Of a stretch of DNA of 64,000 nucleotides, positions 44,967 through 56,821 are shown piece after piece. Made by a program: the position numbers and the translations under genes. Under the pieces are notes generated by a model. That model ran no database searches. It saw only the letters and a program-made list of their open reading frames with translations, and was not told where the DNA came from. Position 1 is the stretch's first letter; every line of letters starts with the position of its first letter. This DNA comes from Paraphoma chrysanthemicola (lineage: Eukaryota; Ascomycota; Dothideomycetes; Pleosporales; Phaeosphaeriaceae): assembly GCA_020744225.1 (NCBI GenBank), contig JAGMWG010000012.1:372001-436000 (forward strand), written 5' to 3'.

Positions 44967-47227
44967 CTACACCCTCGTAGTACGTTCGCTGTATGGTTGG
45001 TAAGAGTTCTCCGCCGATAATTGGCCTAGATCGCCGGTCAGGTCGGGTCTTTGCATTGGCTGTGGCGCAGGAGGCACACCCGCAGCCGCGGAGGCGTTCA
45101 GATAACCATAGTCCCAGGATCCGCGCCCACCTTGAGAGAGTGACGCTGGGTATTGCATCTGATGAGCAGGCATACCCCACTGAGTCATGCCGTGTCCTGA
45201 GGGTGTCCTCTGCGGTCCCGACAGTGCAAGACCTGCTGATCCCTCGAGACCTGCTGATACCTTCATGTGAGGCGACAGGCTGGAGGATGCCATGTGTGGA
45301 GTGTACGCAGTCGATACGGTTGATGCTGCCACCGATTGCGGTGAGGAATTACGATGCGCGCTTATTGCTGCATGCGACATGGCGTTCGGAGCATATGTCG
45401 AAGTCGAAGTGATGGGCAGTGACCCGATTCCAGCGGTAGACGAGTAGCTTGCAGACTGAGAAATATTAGTTCCATGCTGTGCTCTCAACAAAGTGCATCT
45501 TACATATTTGCTAATGATCTTCTTGAGCGCATGCGCAAGTATCTTCCATGGGAACACCTTGACATCTTTCTCGATGTTTCGCGGCTTGGGGTTAGGGAAA
45601 CCCATGATGACCTTGAAGAACTCCTCGCTGTCCGCCTTCGCCTTGGATACAGTGAGTGGTCGAAAGCCTTCCAGGTTGCGTCGGATGCGATTTTTCTCCT
45701 CGACGGTGAACCGCACATTCACCAGCTGCTCCAACAAGTATATGGTGTCGACGCTTGTGATAAAACATTCGTCCTTCTCTTCCCACCAGATGCAGCTGAC
45801 GCAAATACTCCGAGCTGGCCGAGCCTCGGGAGTAATGGGCGCGAACGAAGTGGTAATCGTACTGCCATGCTGTGATCTCTTGAACTCGACCAGTCTCCGC
45901 TTGACATCCAACTCATCCTGCGACCATTCTTCACTCATCTTGTCGATATCGCCGTCGATCTTCAGGACAGCCTTTGTCTGATACATCGAGTAAGGATTGA
46001 AAGGCTGGCTTGATGAAGCAGTTCCGACCTGGGGCAGCGTCGTGGCGCGTACCAGAACTGGAGCGGGGAGAGTGCCGGGTGATGGCAACACCGATGCGCC
46101 AGACGGATTCACACTGATTGACGCAGAACTTCTGCCAGTGTGCGTGACTGGATTGTAGTGGCCGTACGTGTGCAGATTTGGAGACATCTGTGGGAGCTTG
46201 AAGTCGGACTGTGAGAGGCTCATGCCCGACGGTACGGCATACAGACCTTTCTGCGACAGCTGGTTGCTGTAACTCGTCTGCTTGGATAGATCATACCCAC
46301 TGCCATACGAAGTCGAAAGAGAAGATTGCGCGGGAAGTGGAGATACCTGGGCGGTAGAGTATGCGCCGGACATTGAGCGTGGCTTGGCTTGAAATCGCAT
46401 CGTGTTTGGGCGTTTTGCGGCGTTGCTGTCGGCATAATCTTGCGCGTCCCCATACTCAGTGGAGTATTTTCGCTTCCTTGAGAACTCTGGCGAGGACTGA
46501 TAGGCGAGATTGGGCGACATGTCAGTAAATGTAAACTTTCCAGCGTCTGTTTGAGATCGCAGATGGCCGTTCTTGTCTTCTATTTGCAATTTCAACATCA
46601 TAGTTGGATTCCACGAGTTTGTCAGAGGGAACGGAGGAACCTCAACGTTGAGGAGATAGTTGTACCACTCATCGTCGTAGTCCACCTTTTGCAGCGCGGC
46701 AACGCACTTCTTAGAGCCGAACATGAGGATAAAAGTGTGTTGACTTGCAGCAAGATCGTAATTCGTCCGGAGTTGAAGGGAGACTGTAGATCCAGCGGTG
46801 CCCTGAGTAGGCGTAACAAACTCGGAAATTTCCGTTTCAGTACTTGTAAGAGAGGCGGGATGACGAGACCTTGCATCAATAAATGAGGAATCGGGTTGGT
46901 GCCCTGCTGTGGCGCGTGACTCGTACGTCGAGCTTGGAATATAGGGAATATCTGCACTCGAAGGCTCATGGGTTAGCCGGGCGGGCGCATCCGTGTATTG
47001 CGAGACGAATGAGGGCTGTGCAATGCCTGTATAGCTTGGAAGCTGATTCGATCTTGTGGCCTCGGCGTCTGTAGGGTAAGGGTGGTCAGTTAAACGTGCT
47101 AATGTTCTCACGTGGGCCTAACCAGGTTCATCCGACCAAATTGTGGCAGGTGCCCTTGCAGGCGTGTCAGATGAGCCGCAATCAACTTACCATACACATA
47201 TTGATCGTTTTTGTTGTACCCCGACAT
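44967..47227 (-). CDS. medA: MedA/Acr1/Ren1-like developmental regulator
   Basis: Nuclear regulator of conidiophore development, adhesion and virulence traits in filamentous fungi. Exons: 47191-47227, 45504-47068 and 44967-45455; introns 122 and 48 bp; 696 residues. The conserved block is at about residues 395-535: MSEEWSQDELDVKRRLVEF, SCIWWEEKDECFITSVDTIY, RRNLEGFRPLTVSKAKADSE and KDVKVFPWKILAHALKKIIS, which I associate with this family (domain of unknown function). Another conserved part, FILMFGSKKCVAAL, lies near residue 115. The rest is Ser/Pro/Tyr-rich and disordered, with a KRKYSTEYG basic patch. The second intron is in frame, so an unspliced reading also stays open. The first intron may hide a 6-nt exon (47112-47117), giving YVYGPHAEAT instead of YVYDAEAT. 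The start at 47227 (MSGYNKNDQYVY) is supported by its splice donor. The family name is from memory of the conserved block. Confidence 0.75.
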
Positions 47228-50200
47228 GGACGTCAGATTTACACTTTTCGCAGCGTGCACAGTCTGTGGCCTGCTGTCCAGGCCTTGACCGCACGAAGCT
47301 AGGACCGAGTCCGAAGTGTCCAAATCGATACCGACTATGAAGGGTGTCCTGTAGCTATCAGGCTGACGTGGTGGAGTTAGCAGGCAAACTTGCGTTGGGG
47401 TCTGGAATGCAGGCAGCAGCGGAAGGTGCGGTGGAGCACCCAAGGCCACGTTTTGCAAGCATGCACGCTGGGACGAGAGACGAACCTGATAGCTGAGTTC
47501 TACTGTGCAGGCCAGTTTGACGGTATTCTCTGGTTGCTGGAAAACGGGAGTAACGTCCACTTCCTCCGCGAAAAAAGTTGCTTCTTCGGCAGGCTCTGCC
47601 GACGAACCACAGATGCGTCCTGGGCGGCGTATGCGATAGAGTACACAATGAGTTTTTGTTGCATACAAATGTTGCGACAACGGCCCGCGAGGGGATGTTT
47701 GAGATGTGCGATGAGGCGAGACTGGACTCAATCTGGGTGGACCTTGTGACCAGCGAAACGGACAAAAGTAACCTACCCAGAGACAGACGATCAGGGTGTT
47801 TTGAAGTACGATTCATTCGGGGATCAGGGGAGCTTTAGAGCGTCGATATCGAAGACTGTAAGAACAGTCTGGCGCGCAGTGCAGGTCAGACAATAACAGC
47901 AGGATATCGACGAAAGAGGGAAGAAGAAGCGTCGCTCTAGCTGCATGCAAGACTGATTCAGCGCAGATGCCAGGTCCTGGAAATGACAGTGAGTGCCTTG
48001 GTACAGAATGTCGCACATCACGACCCGCATTTCGATGTGACAGATGTGTTGACTTACATAGCAGACAAAGGAGCAGAAACACGATGCAGGGCTGGGCGAG
48101 GTGACGAGGCTAGGCAGCCTTGCCGAACGGGAGGATGAAGGGACGACGGGTGGGTGAAGCTATGACTGTGGAGATAGACGAAGGTTAATACCGGGTCCTG
48201 TTGGTGAGGGCAGAAGACGACAACGTGTCCCAGGGTAGCGGGAAGAAGCAGGATTGGCCAGCGCGGACGGCGAAGGATAGGCGTGAAATGCAAGGCAGGG
48301 CGAGCACAGCGGTCTCTGGGGGGGCTTGGATGACTCTTGGTGATTACCGGGCCCATCAACCTGGTAGACTAGTGGGCCAGTGAGTGATGGAGCACGCCCT
48401 CGAACGGTTAGTGTGCTCACCGTTGGGCACTACGTCGCGCAAAGCCTGGGAGCTTTGAGATTGGGAATAAGACGCCAGACGGCACGACCAAACGAGCGGC
48501 TGGAGCTCTGGTGCGCTGAGGCTCTGGCGGGTGCTGGTGGCCGAGGATGGCGCAGTCGTGCGCTCCAGGCAGTAAGCTGAGCCGCACGGCCGCAGTGAGT
48601 GGTCCGCGTTCTTGGACGTGCTGTGGCTGCGAGCAGAGTGCCGCACAAGACACGTTCAGAATGCGAATCCAAAAGCAACGGGATGCAATTCCAGCAGACG
48701 TTCGGTGTGGCCAGGTCCTAGGAGTAGAGTGGGGCTCTAAGACCTCTGCAATGACGATGGGCGCGGATGCGGAGACGGCGGGCCAAAGCTTCGAAACACA
48801 ATCCGTGAGGCGTCAAGTGTGGGTGTAATTGTAATAATGCAAAAATGCAAACGGGAATCGGCAGCGGCGGAGAAAGGGTAGCAGGTCGAGAGGAACTTGG
48901 GGCTGCAGGGTGGTGGTGGTGTTGGATATGATATTATGCAGCATCAACATCAGGGCCGGGTGCAGGAGTAGGGCAGGCTCCCAGCGCGGCGGTGACTAGA
49001 GCGATGATATACATGTGGCCCAGCATGGCCGTGAGCATCAGCAGCAGCTGTATGGGCGTGTCTGCGGCAGGCCTCTGTCAGGGCGTCCACAGCCTCTGGC
49101 CCCAGACGATGCTCGCAGGGCCTGGAGCACGGTGACTGGCCGCGATGACGGCAGATGGCTGGCCATGGCCGCCAGTGCACGGAACTGCTAAGCATGGCCC
49201 CCTCTGAGCGCTGTGGTGATGGGGTCGTCGCAGGAAGGGAGGCAGATGGAGTGTCGTGAGCAGCGAGCATTGGCACCGGCGGGCCAAGCGAATGATCGGA
49301 CATCTATTCCTGGCGATGCGCAGGCGGCGTGCAGGGATGCGTTTAAGGTTGCCTGCAAGCCACTCTCAGAAAGCCACTTCAGGCAGACTCTCGCCAGGCA
49401 CAGCAACGCTGCCAGCAGCAACACTTGCGACGCCCGCCAGCAAAGGGAGCGTCTCTGTCCCACGCGGGCGCTTCTGTGTGCTCGACAACGCGCTCCTGCC
49501 GTCCTGCCGGCCGCGCCTGCTTTGCGTGTTGTTGCTCGCAGGGCTCCTGCCTCGGCTGCGTGAGGTGAGGTCAGGCCTGGGTCGCGGTTGCCGTTTGTAT
49601 GCCGCCGCTGCCTCGGGAAAGAAGCAACAATAGCGACTTGTAACCACTCCCGCCCGCCTGGCTCGTCGGCAACGCGCGAGATGACGCTGCCAGGTCCCGA
49701 GATGAAGCAATGAAGCTCGGTGCCTCGCGCGCAACCCGGCCCAGATGGGACGTTATCCTGTACGACCGCCTGGCACGCTCCAGTGTTGCTCCAGCTGCAC
49801 TGCCAGAGCGGCTGCTGCGCTGGGAGCGCCGCGTCAACGCGTCGAGCGCTCTCGTCGGCCAGCTCCCTTGCGCACGAGGCCTTACTATCTCAGCAGAGCA
49901 AATGGTCAGGGTGGCCGTTGGTAGTATTCTTAGAAAGCTGATGCCGTATCGCTCAACGCTCTTGTCCCGATCGGGCGGCGCGTGCGGACTTTTGCGGCTG
50001 TGTAAATCTCCTCAAACGTCAGCCTACGCCCCAGAAGCAGACAATTAACAGCTCAGCGATCCGGCCATTCCGCCATAATTCCCCGCTTCGAGCCGTTATT
50101 CGCGAATCTCGTGGATGACGTCACGTGCCGGGGTGGTCGCGGTGTCTTCCCAGTGGAGGGAACGCTAGAGCCATGAGTTGGCAAGCATGCCATCCTCCGG

Positions 50201-52999
50201 GCTTCATTCATCTCACCTCACGCCAAACGCCTGGCCGCCCTCGTGGAGTACAACCATGCCCAATGACACGGACAGCGTTTGCAACCATGCCAGGCCTCAA
50301 TTATCGACGGCGAACGGCTGCTTCATCCCATCGGCAATACCGTAATGACGTCTTGGCAACCCTCACTATCAGGAGCGGACATTGCAGGATGCGCTTCAAT
50401 CGCATTGGCAATTGCATGTGCAAGTAGCGAGGTTGGGCTCGCTCGACCCCAAATGCTGCGCGAGAACCGACCCTCTGTCTGCTTCTTCGCAATCCGAGGT
50501 CGGCTGCCGTGACTTCCCAAACAGGATCGAGGTGCACGTCGTATCGAGGCTCGGTTCTCGTGCAGAACGACCTGATGACATTCACTCTGATTATCGACCT
50601 CAGCATAAACATCCAATCGCGATCGAGCAGCCCTGCCATTGCCAAACAGCCCGCCAACGAACGAGCTGTGCTTCTGGGCTTGACGACGACCAGGTGAGCA
50701 GACCACGCGGAGTGGGCGCCATGGCCTCGGATTTTGCTTCCACCCTGTGCCTGTATATGCTACGCTGACCCGATTGGACTAATGCAGACTAGCCCTACGC
50801 CGGCCCTACACCTGTTCAGCGCCGGCCACTATCCTACTGGTCAAAGCTGTCCTTGCGATGCAAGATACAAATGGCGATGCGTCCCCTGACTATGCCACCT
50901 CAGAGGCATTATGCGTCGCTAAAGTCGTGCGACTCTTGCCACATCGATGATACTCAATGTGAAGTCAAGGTCTCGTCGGCGTTCTACTCGGGTCGCACAG
51001 CGCGAACGCGGTCCCCTTCCATTGTTACATCAACTACACCAAAACGGTATTCACCTGCTTCCACATTTCACTAATGCAAATGACCCTGGCGCTTCGAGAT
51101 GGAAGTACCAGTCGGCTCCCTGGCACACATGAAACTTGTGCGAGTTGGTCTGGTACATCCATCGCCGTCCAGCTTGAGTTGCAGCCCTGCAGACGTGTCT
51201 TTCTGAACGGCAGACGGACGTTCATGCGCGTTAATCAGATGCTACCCTCTCCAAGCATGTGGAGCTTCACCAACAATGGTTACTCTTTGCCAGGGCTGGC
51301 CTCCCGCTCGATAGACTATGCATGGTAGTCAAGTCATAGTCGCTTGCTTCACATTCTTGTCTCGGTCTCCACCGAGAGCCTTGTGGCGGCTGCGGGCTTG
51401 CGTCTCAAGTCCTTCGTAACCTGGTTGCTGGGCTGTTCTTGCAGCTCGTTAAGCGGTATCCCAGGATGCGCAAGGGAGTTGGATCCAGCTACCTGGGTCG
51501 AGGGCACCGAGGAACACCATCGGAAGCACAGTTGTGGGGGATCGTTCTTTGATCCAGCACCTACACGGGTGGCCTGCATACACTAACAAAAGGTCAACAA
51601 TTCCCTGAAAGCCACGATTTGCAAGCGTCAGAAAGCCCAAAATTATATAACGTGACACACCGAATTGCTTGGCCTTGACGGTCGACCCTGTTGCCACCAC
51701 CGTCCCCCATCGCGATCCAGATACGAGACAATCGGACGTTAATGACCGAGGTGCGACATCACCAACGGTTCTGTTGCACGCGCACTGAAGTCGCGCTTTG
51801 GCACGTTGGACATCGGCCAGCTGCAGGATCTTCAACTCCTTACGGCCGATCGGCTACAGGTGTGACAACGTACAACACATCTTGCTCGGCGCTCACACGT
51901 GACCTACGACTCTGTCAATTGCTCACATTCCTATGTAAGCCATGAGCTACTCAAACGACGCTTGTCGACCGAATAGCGATGGCGATGACACAAGGCGCAT
52001 CCGAGAACGCGTATGTATCCAAGGAGAAATGTATTTGAAGACATTGCGTGAAGCGTACATCGAACTTGGCAAGACTACGACATTCCAGCACGAGTCTTGT
52101 AGCATGGAAACAGATACCTAGTCGGGTGCGTCTCCCGAGGTCGTCTGCTGTCGACTGATAATGCGCTACGCCATTCGAATGAGCTTCATTCCGGCACATT
52201 TGAGGCCACCAAGCGCTGCAATAAATGATGTACTCTGGCTCGGACTTTTCGTAGCGCAGATTCCAGCTCTGGTAGTGTCCTTCATACAGACCTGATCTCC
52301 TCCAGATGATTTCACGTTCCATTTCTACTAGTAAGGGCTTCCGAGGCCATGGGGAAAACTACGACTCAATACAGGGCATGGCCACGACGGCATTGAGCGA
52401 ATCATTGCTCAGGCTCGAATCGGGAGTCACAGGCACCAGATCATTGGTGCATCTCTCTCAGCCGCTCGATGATTAGGGTTTTCCAGGCTGCATTTATGCC
52501 GCGGTGGCTGTGGCTGCGCTACTCAGCCTTGGAGGACAGCTGAAAAGGCTACCCCACTTTGCACACACCACTTTACCATCAGCTTTTTGGGATTGACTCA
52601 ACATTTCTGCAGTCTAGTTTCAGTATCCTGGAGCTATCTTTCGAAGTACACGTAAATCCTGATCGCACCGTACAGTACACTTCTTGCATGTAACGAGCTT
52701 CCGCAGGGCTGATCTGGAACCACAATCAAGCCGCATGATGTCACAGTAACCGCACGCTCTCGGCAGGAAACCTCTTGTCACTGTATCATCTAGTCAAGGT
52801 TTCTAGCCTCAGATTCTTTTGAGAAGGTAGTGAAGCAGATCCAAAGTATGCTGACGGATCCTAGGCCCCTGTACACGCGCATCACCAGCCGGCGCTCTTG
52901 GACTAGAGCCACAGTAAGAACACGCATGTTCATGCAATTGGCGAAAATCATTCCATCAACCCGGTTGTTGCGCTAGACATAATCGCGGCACACGTCGAT
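47228..52999. other. 5.8-kb stretch without a recognisable gene
   Basis: The medA-proximal part (47228 to about 48700) is probably promoter and long 5' leader; it contains a 152-codon minus-strand frame with ATG at 47816, in the sense direction of medA. 48800-50100 is GC-rich with CTG/CAG/GCC words and many overlapping frames on all strands, none with a domain. 50100-52999 is of ordinary composition; a 123-codon frame at 51951-52322 (-) shows nothing I recognise. No transposon ends, long repeats or RNA genes were seen. Confidence 0.45.
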
Positions 53000-55186
53000 A
53001 TGTCTGGAGACAGGAGATCACTTAATCAGCTCAGCCAACAGGCGAACAGTTCGACCATAGATCATGAACTGCGCTTTGGAGTAACAGAAGTCGCATCAAG
53101 TAGAAGAAATGAAGAAGCAAGGACGGCTGTAACAACACAGTCTGATGTAGAGATGGAATACAACGAAGGTTCAACTTTGCAAGCGAGAAGAGTGCTTGAT
53201 GAGCATCGAAGAGGACACGATGAGTATCAAAGGGAACGCGAGTGGTATCAAGAGAAGCTCAAAACGCTCCAACGCGATCTCGAAGCTCTCCAAAGGGCAA
53301 TGGAAGCGCGCGAGAAGAAACGTGACTTAGATATAGAAGATATAGATAATCGGCTAAGTCTTGGGCTGCGAATTGAAGAAACAGAACTCGCAAGGATAAG
53401 GCAGACCGAAGATGAAGTCGACGTTGATGACGATATGATAGAGCGTGTGAGGCGAGAGCTGAAGCGACTACAGCTGGAATCAGGAGAGGCTGCCACGACA
53501 GGCACACAGGCTTACGAGGAAGAGGGTCTCGATATTAGTGTTATGCTAGCAATTATCGGGGATGGAACAGAAGCCCAGCATATGAAGAGGATACTTCTGA
53601 CGTTGGGAGGATTGGCTGAGGAATCTAGGATTCCAATCACAGGCAAGGGATCGCTTCAGCCACTACAGCAAGAACAAATACGCAAAGCACTGTACGAAAC
53701 GTACCGATACCAGTGTCTCGACTCATCGAAAGAGGATATACGTCTCGTGAGAGTTCATGCAAACGGAGGCCAGAGTGGCCAGATTAATTGTAATTTGGAA
53801 CACCATAACATGCGCGACCTGGTGGGCAATCGTTTTTACGACGCTATTTCGTATGTGTGGGGGAGTTCCGCACGCACTGATAAAGTCCTTTGCGATGATC
53901 ACACAAGTCATCTCTGCGTGACTACCAATCTTCGCAACATTTTAGAGAAACTGGCTTTGGAACCGTCAAAATTCCCCAACCGTCGGCCTTACTGGATCGA
54001 TGGAATTTGCATAAATCAGGAGGATGAGCAAGAACGCGGTCACCAAGTGCGCAAAATGGCAAATATATATCGCCGCGCAGCTCGTGTTCACATATTCCTT
54101 GGGGCATTTAGCACTTCCCAGCCCATTCTTCAATCTCAGTGGCTGGCCAGGCGATGGGTAATCCAGGAAGCCGTCGCGGCTCAAACGGCTGTTGTTCATC
54201 TCCAAAGAGACGGTGAATGGGAGCAATTGGCCTGGCGTGACTTTGTAGGTGTCGTCAATGACGGCCGGTCGGCTGAGGCAACAGAGCTCCGACCCGCTGC
54301 AAATCTTCTTCGAGGACTTGCCGAAACTAAAGCGACACGGTGGTCCGGCATCTTTCCTCTCCTGCTGAAGTTCCACGCAACGGAGTGCTACGACGACCGT
54401 GATCGGCTTTACGCTCTCCTTGGTGTATCTAGCGACGTGGAGCTGAAAGATAAGCCTGAAATAACGCGACCAGACATGGCCCAGTTCCAGGCCGTGAAAA
54501 TCTGGTTCCAGCCAAGTTACACACTTAGTACCGCGCAAGTATATCATAAGTTCGCTCTTGCTGCGGTACGATCGCTATTTGCTTTCGATATTTTACACTG
54601 CGCCGGAGCTTTTTGCTGCACAAATGTGCAAGATGCTACCGATACGCCTCTGCCCTCTTGGGTACCAAACTGGCGGTATCCGCCTCGATACAAGCCACTC
54701 TTGAGGGCGATCGATTGTCGCGCTGGCATACTACAAGGCGCCGGACGGAAGAAAACACCCGGGCAAGTTTCCGGAAAACACGTGATTGTCATTGAGGGAG
54801 ATAACACACTCATCGCCATCAAAGGTCTCATGATTGGAAAAGTTGATTGTTTCATCGACCCCTCTTCGGAGCCTGACAAGGTGCCGCTATACCACACCGT
54901 CAAAGTGGAATGGCTACCAGATCCCATTGACCTCAATTTCGACCGCATTCATGTTCTCCTCGATAGCGGCTTCACAGCATACGTACCCAAAAACGTTCGG
55001 CTTGGAGATGACGTCGTCATTCCTATCGGCGGGCGTACACCATTTGTCTTGAGAGAAGTCGTGCGCACAGATCAAACCTGTTATAAGTTGATTGGCGATT
55101 GCTTTGTCCTCGATAAAGACGTGATGGATGGGACATATATGAGGCCATTGGTGAACTCGCCTTTTACAGAGTTTCATATCATGTAA
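53000..55186 (+). CDS. HET-domain protein with N-terminal coiled coil, intact
   Basis: Single-exon, 728-residue HET protein, probably acting in non-self recognition. The ATG at 53000 is the first in frame. Residues about 60-165 form a highly charged coiled coil (HRRGHDEYQREREWYQEKLK, then RVRRELKRLQLESGE), an addition not present in the other HET genes here. The HET domain runs from about residue 280 (FYDAISYVWGSSART) through YWIDGICINQEDEQE (about 330) to ARRWVIQEAVAAQTA (about 384). The end has the usual tail TPFVLREVVRTDQTCYKLIG and a VMDGTYM segment like the other HET gene's IMDGEAV. No introns are needed. It lies 1 kb upstream of a repeat array. Confidence 0.9.
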   Translation: MSGDRRSLNQLSQQANSSTIDHELRFGVTEVASSRRNEEARTAVTTQSDVEMEYNEGSTLQARRVLDEHRRGHDEYQREREWYQEKLKTLQRDLEALQRAMEAREKKRDLDIEDIDNRLSLGLRIEETELARIRQTEDEVDVDDDMIERVRRELKRLQLESGEAATTGTQAYEEEGLDISVMLAIIGDGTEAQHMKRILLTLGGLAEESRIPITGKGSLQPLQQEQIRKALYETYRYQCLDSSKEDIRLVRVHANGGQSGQINCNLEHHNMRDLVGNRFYDAISYVWGSSARTDKVLCDDHTSHLCVTTNLRNILEKLALEPSKFPNRRPYWIDGICINQEDEQERGHQVRKMANIYRRAARVHIFLGAFSTSQPILQSQWLARRWVIQEAVAAQTAVVHLQRDGEWEQLAWRDFVGVVNDGRSAEATELRPAANLLRGLAETKATRWSGIFPLLLKFHATECYDDRDRLYALLGVSSDVELKDKPEITRPDMAQFQAVKIWFQPSYTLSTAQVYHKFALAAVRSLFAFDILHCAGAFCCTNVQDATDTPLPSWVPNWRYPPRYKPLLRAIDCRAGILQGAGRKKTPGQVSGKHVIVIEGDNTLIAIKGLMIGKVDCFIDPSSEPDKVPLYHTVKVEWLPDPIDLNFDRIHVLLDSGFTAYVPKNVRLGDDVVIPIGGRTPFVLREVVRTDQTCYKLIGDCFVLDKDVMDGTYMRPLVNSPFTEFHIM

Positions 55187-56267
55187 TAAAGCTCGAGGAT
55201 GAGTGAAACCAGGGCTGGACTGATTCCAGGGTATTCGTGGATGCACTACCGGCCTGGATTGTGTACATACCGCAGCGAGGCGGTGATGGCTCCAATTTTT
55301 AGATGCTTGCTTAATTTCAAAATTTAAGTTCTATTCAGCTAGTAAATTACCAGGACGAGCAACTGATCTGGCTCATGGACCAAGTTGGAGCAGAGTCGCA
55401 TACACCGTCAATATTTTGTTTGCCATATATTGTGGAGGAGCCCTCCACAGACATCATTCATGATATTCAAGGCGGGTGTACACATCAGAGTCTGCGAGAC
55501 TGGCTTCATATCTTCTTTCGCCGGGCAATTGAGTGGGTAGCAAATACATTCGAAACACTTCAGCACTGCCTGTGCCCATCATATACTCGCGATCGGCTAT
55601 TCTACCAAGCCATCCTAATTCTAGATATTACTCACCTCATCGTGAAACAAGCACCGACTATCTCTTCTGTGTATTCGGAAAACTTATGCCCACGTTCTCT
55701 ACAAAGGTCACACGATCGGGAGGAAATATTACCGACGAACCCAAAGCTCGAATGCCACCACCTACTTTCCTCGTCCTCGTTGCCGCACTATCTACGACAC
55801 TAGCAAGTACCAATGCAAGCGGTCTGCCCATACGTAGTGAAGTTTCCTGTCCCTTCGTCAACGCTGTGACCAATCTACCCAATCCGACTGCGTGATCCGT
55901 AGCAAGGGAAAGGCACAGCCGAATCAAACCCAGTAGATAATATCGCGACTCAAGCGCTGAATCTGAGTCTACACGACGGGCCCGCACTTTTTACGATTTG
56001 GACCTTCACCTCCGTCGGATCGAGATAGATTGCTACGCATATGCCAGAGAACTCACTTCCATTTTGCCTGTTGGCGCGAGTCATAAATTAAAGTCCCCAG
56101 TGATCGATTAAAAACCTATTTGCTGAACGAACCGCCAGCAGAGTATCAGATGAAGGCGCGCAAGAAGAACGTCGTAGTCTTAATAGTTAATGTGGCTGCC
56201 CAAATACAGACGGGAAATCTACGCTGCAACCGTGTGGCTAAACAGCCGATGTTCTCCATGGGCGTGA

Positions 56268-56735
56268 TTGCGAGGCATCGACAGTTGTTCCAGCGCCTTC
56301 CTAATGAGGTAATGTTTAGGACGCATGTGATTAGTAGACGTGATCGCAAGAAATCTATACTGCTGTAGAAACCTTTCTAATAAGGTAACATGCATATATG
56401 TACGCTGCGGGGTAGTTGTGTGCAGCGTGATTGTAAGTAACCTACAGTGCGCCTGTTTTCTTCCTGATAGAGTAGTATCGCGACAAGTCCGGGTATTTTG
56501 ACGCAGCGTGATTGCAAGAGATCTATAGTAATCGTTATTCCTTCCTAATAAGGTAACATAGATAGTAGAAGTGCATTGCGGGGTATATGTATATACTGTG
56601 ATTGCAAGACATCAACAGCTAGGTAGGAACCTTCCTGAATGAGTAAGACATGTACAGCCTATGAGGACGTATGTTCTAGCGTAGTTGCAAGTTATCGACA
56701 GTTCTCAAACTTGCCTAAAGCGGCAATTTAAGTAC
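56268..56735 (+). repeat. array of six units of the GATCGA/TTTCCTAA repeat family
   Basis: Units at about 56268-56316, 56336-56392, 56425-56480, 56508-56560, 56597-56650 and 56680-56731. Each has a CGTGATTGCAAGAGATC-like box, then a CGACAG/CTATAG word, then 12-20 bp, then CTTCCTAATAAGGTAAC or a variant (ACTTGCCTAAAGCGGCAATT in the last). TGCGGGGTA words stand between units, as in the 39.3-kb array. Confidence 0.7.
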
Positions 56736-56753
56736 CAGCATACAGTAGACATA

Positions 56754-56821
56754 CAAAGAATACAGACACACAAAGAATACAGACACACAAAGAATACAGA
56801 CACACAAAGAATACAGACACA
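56754..56821. repeat. 17-bp tandem repeat, four units
   Basis: Unit CAAAGAATACAGACACA starts at 56754, 56771, 56788 and 56805; the last unit has slight changes at its end. It immediately follows the dispersed-repeat array. Confidence 0.9.

Noticed and set aside
51951..52322. 123-codon minus-strand frame
   Set aside because: No homology I recognise, no splice support and no neighbouring exon; left as unsupported.
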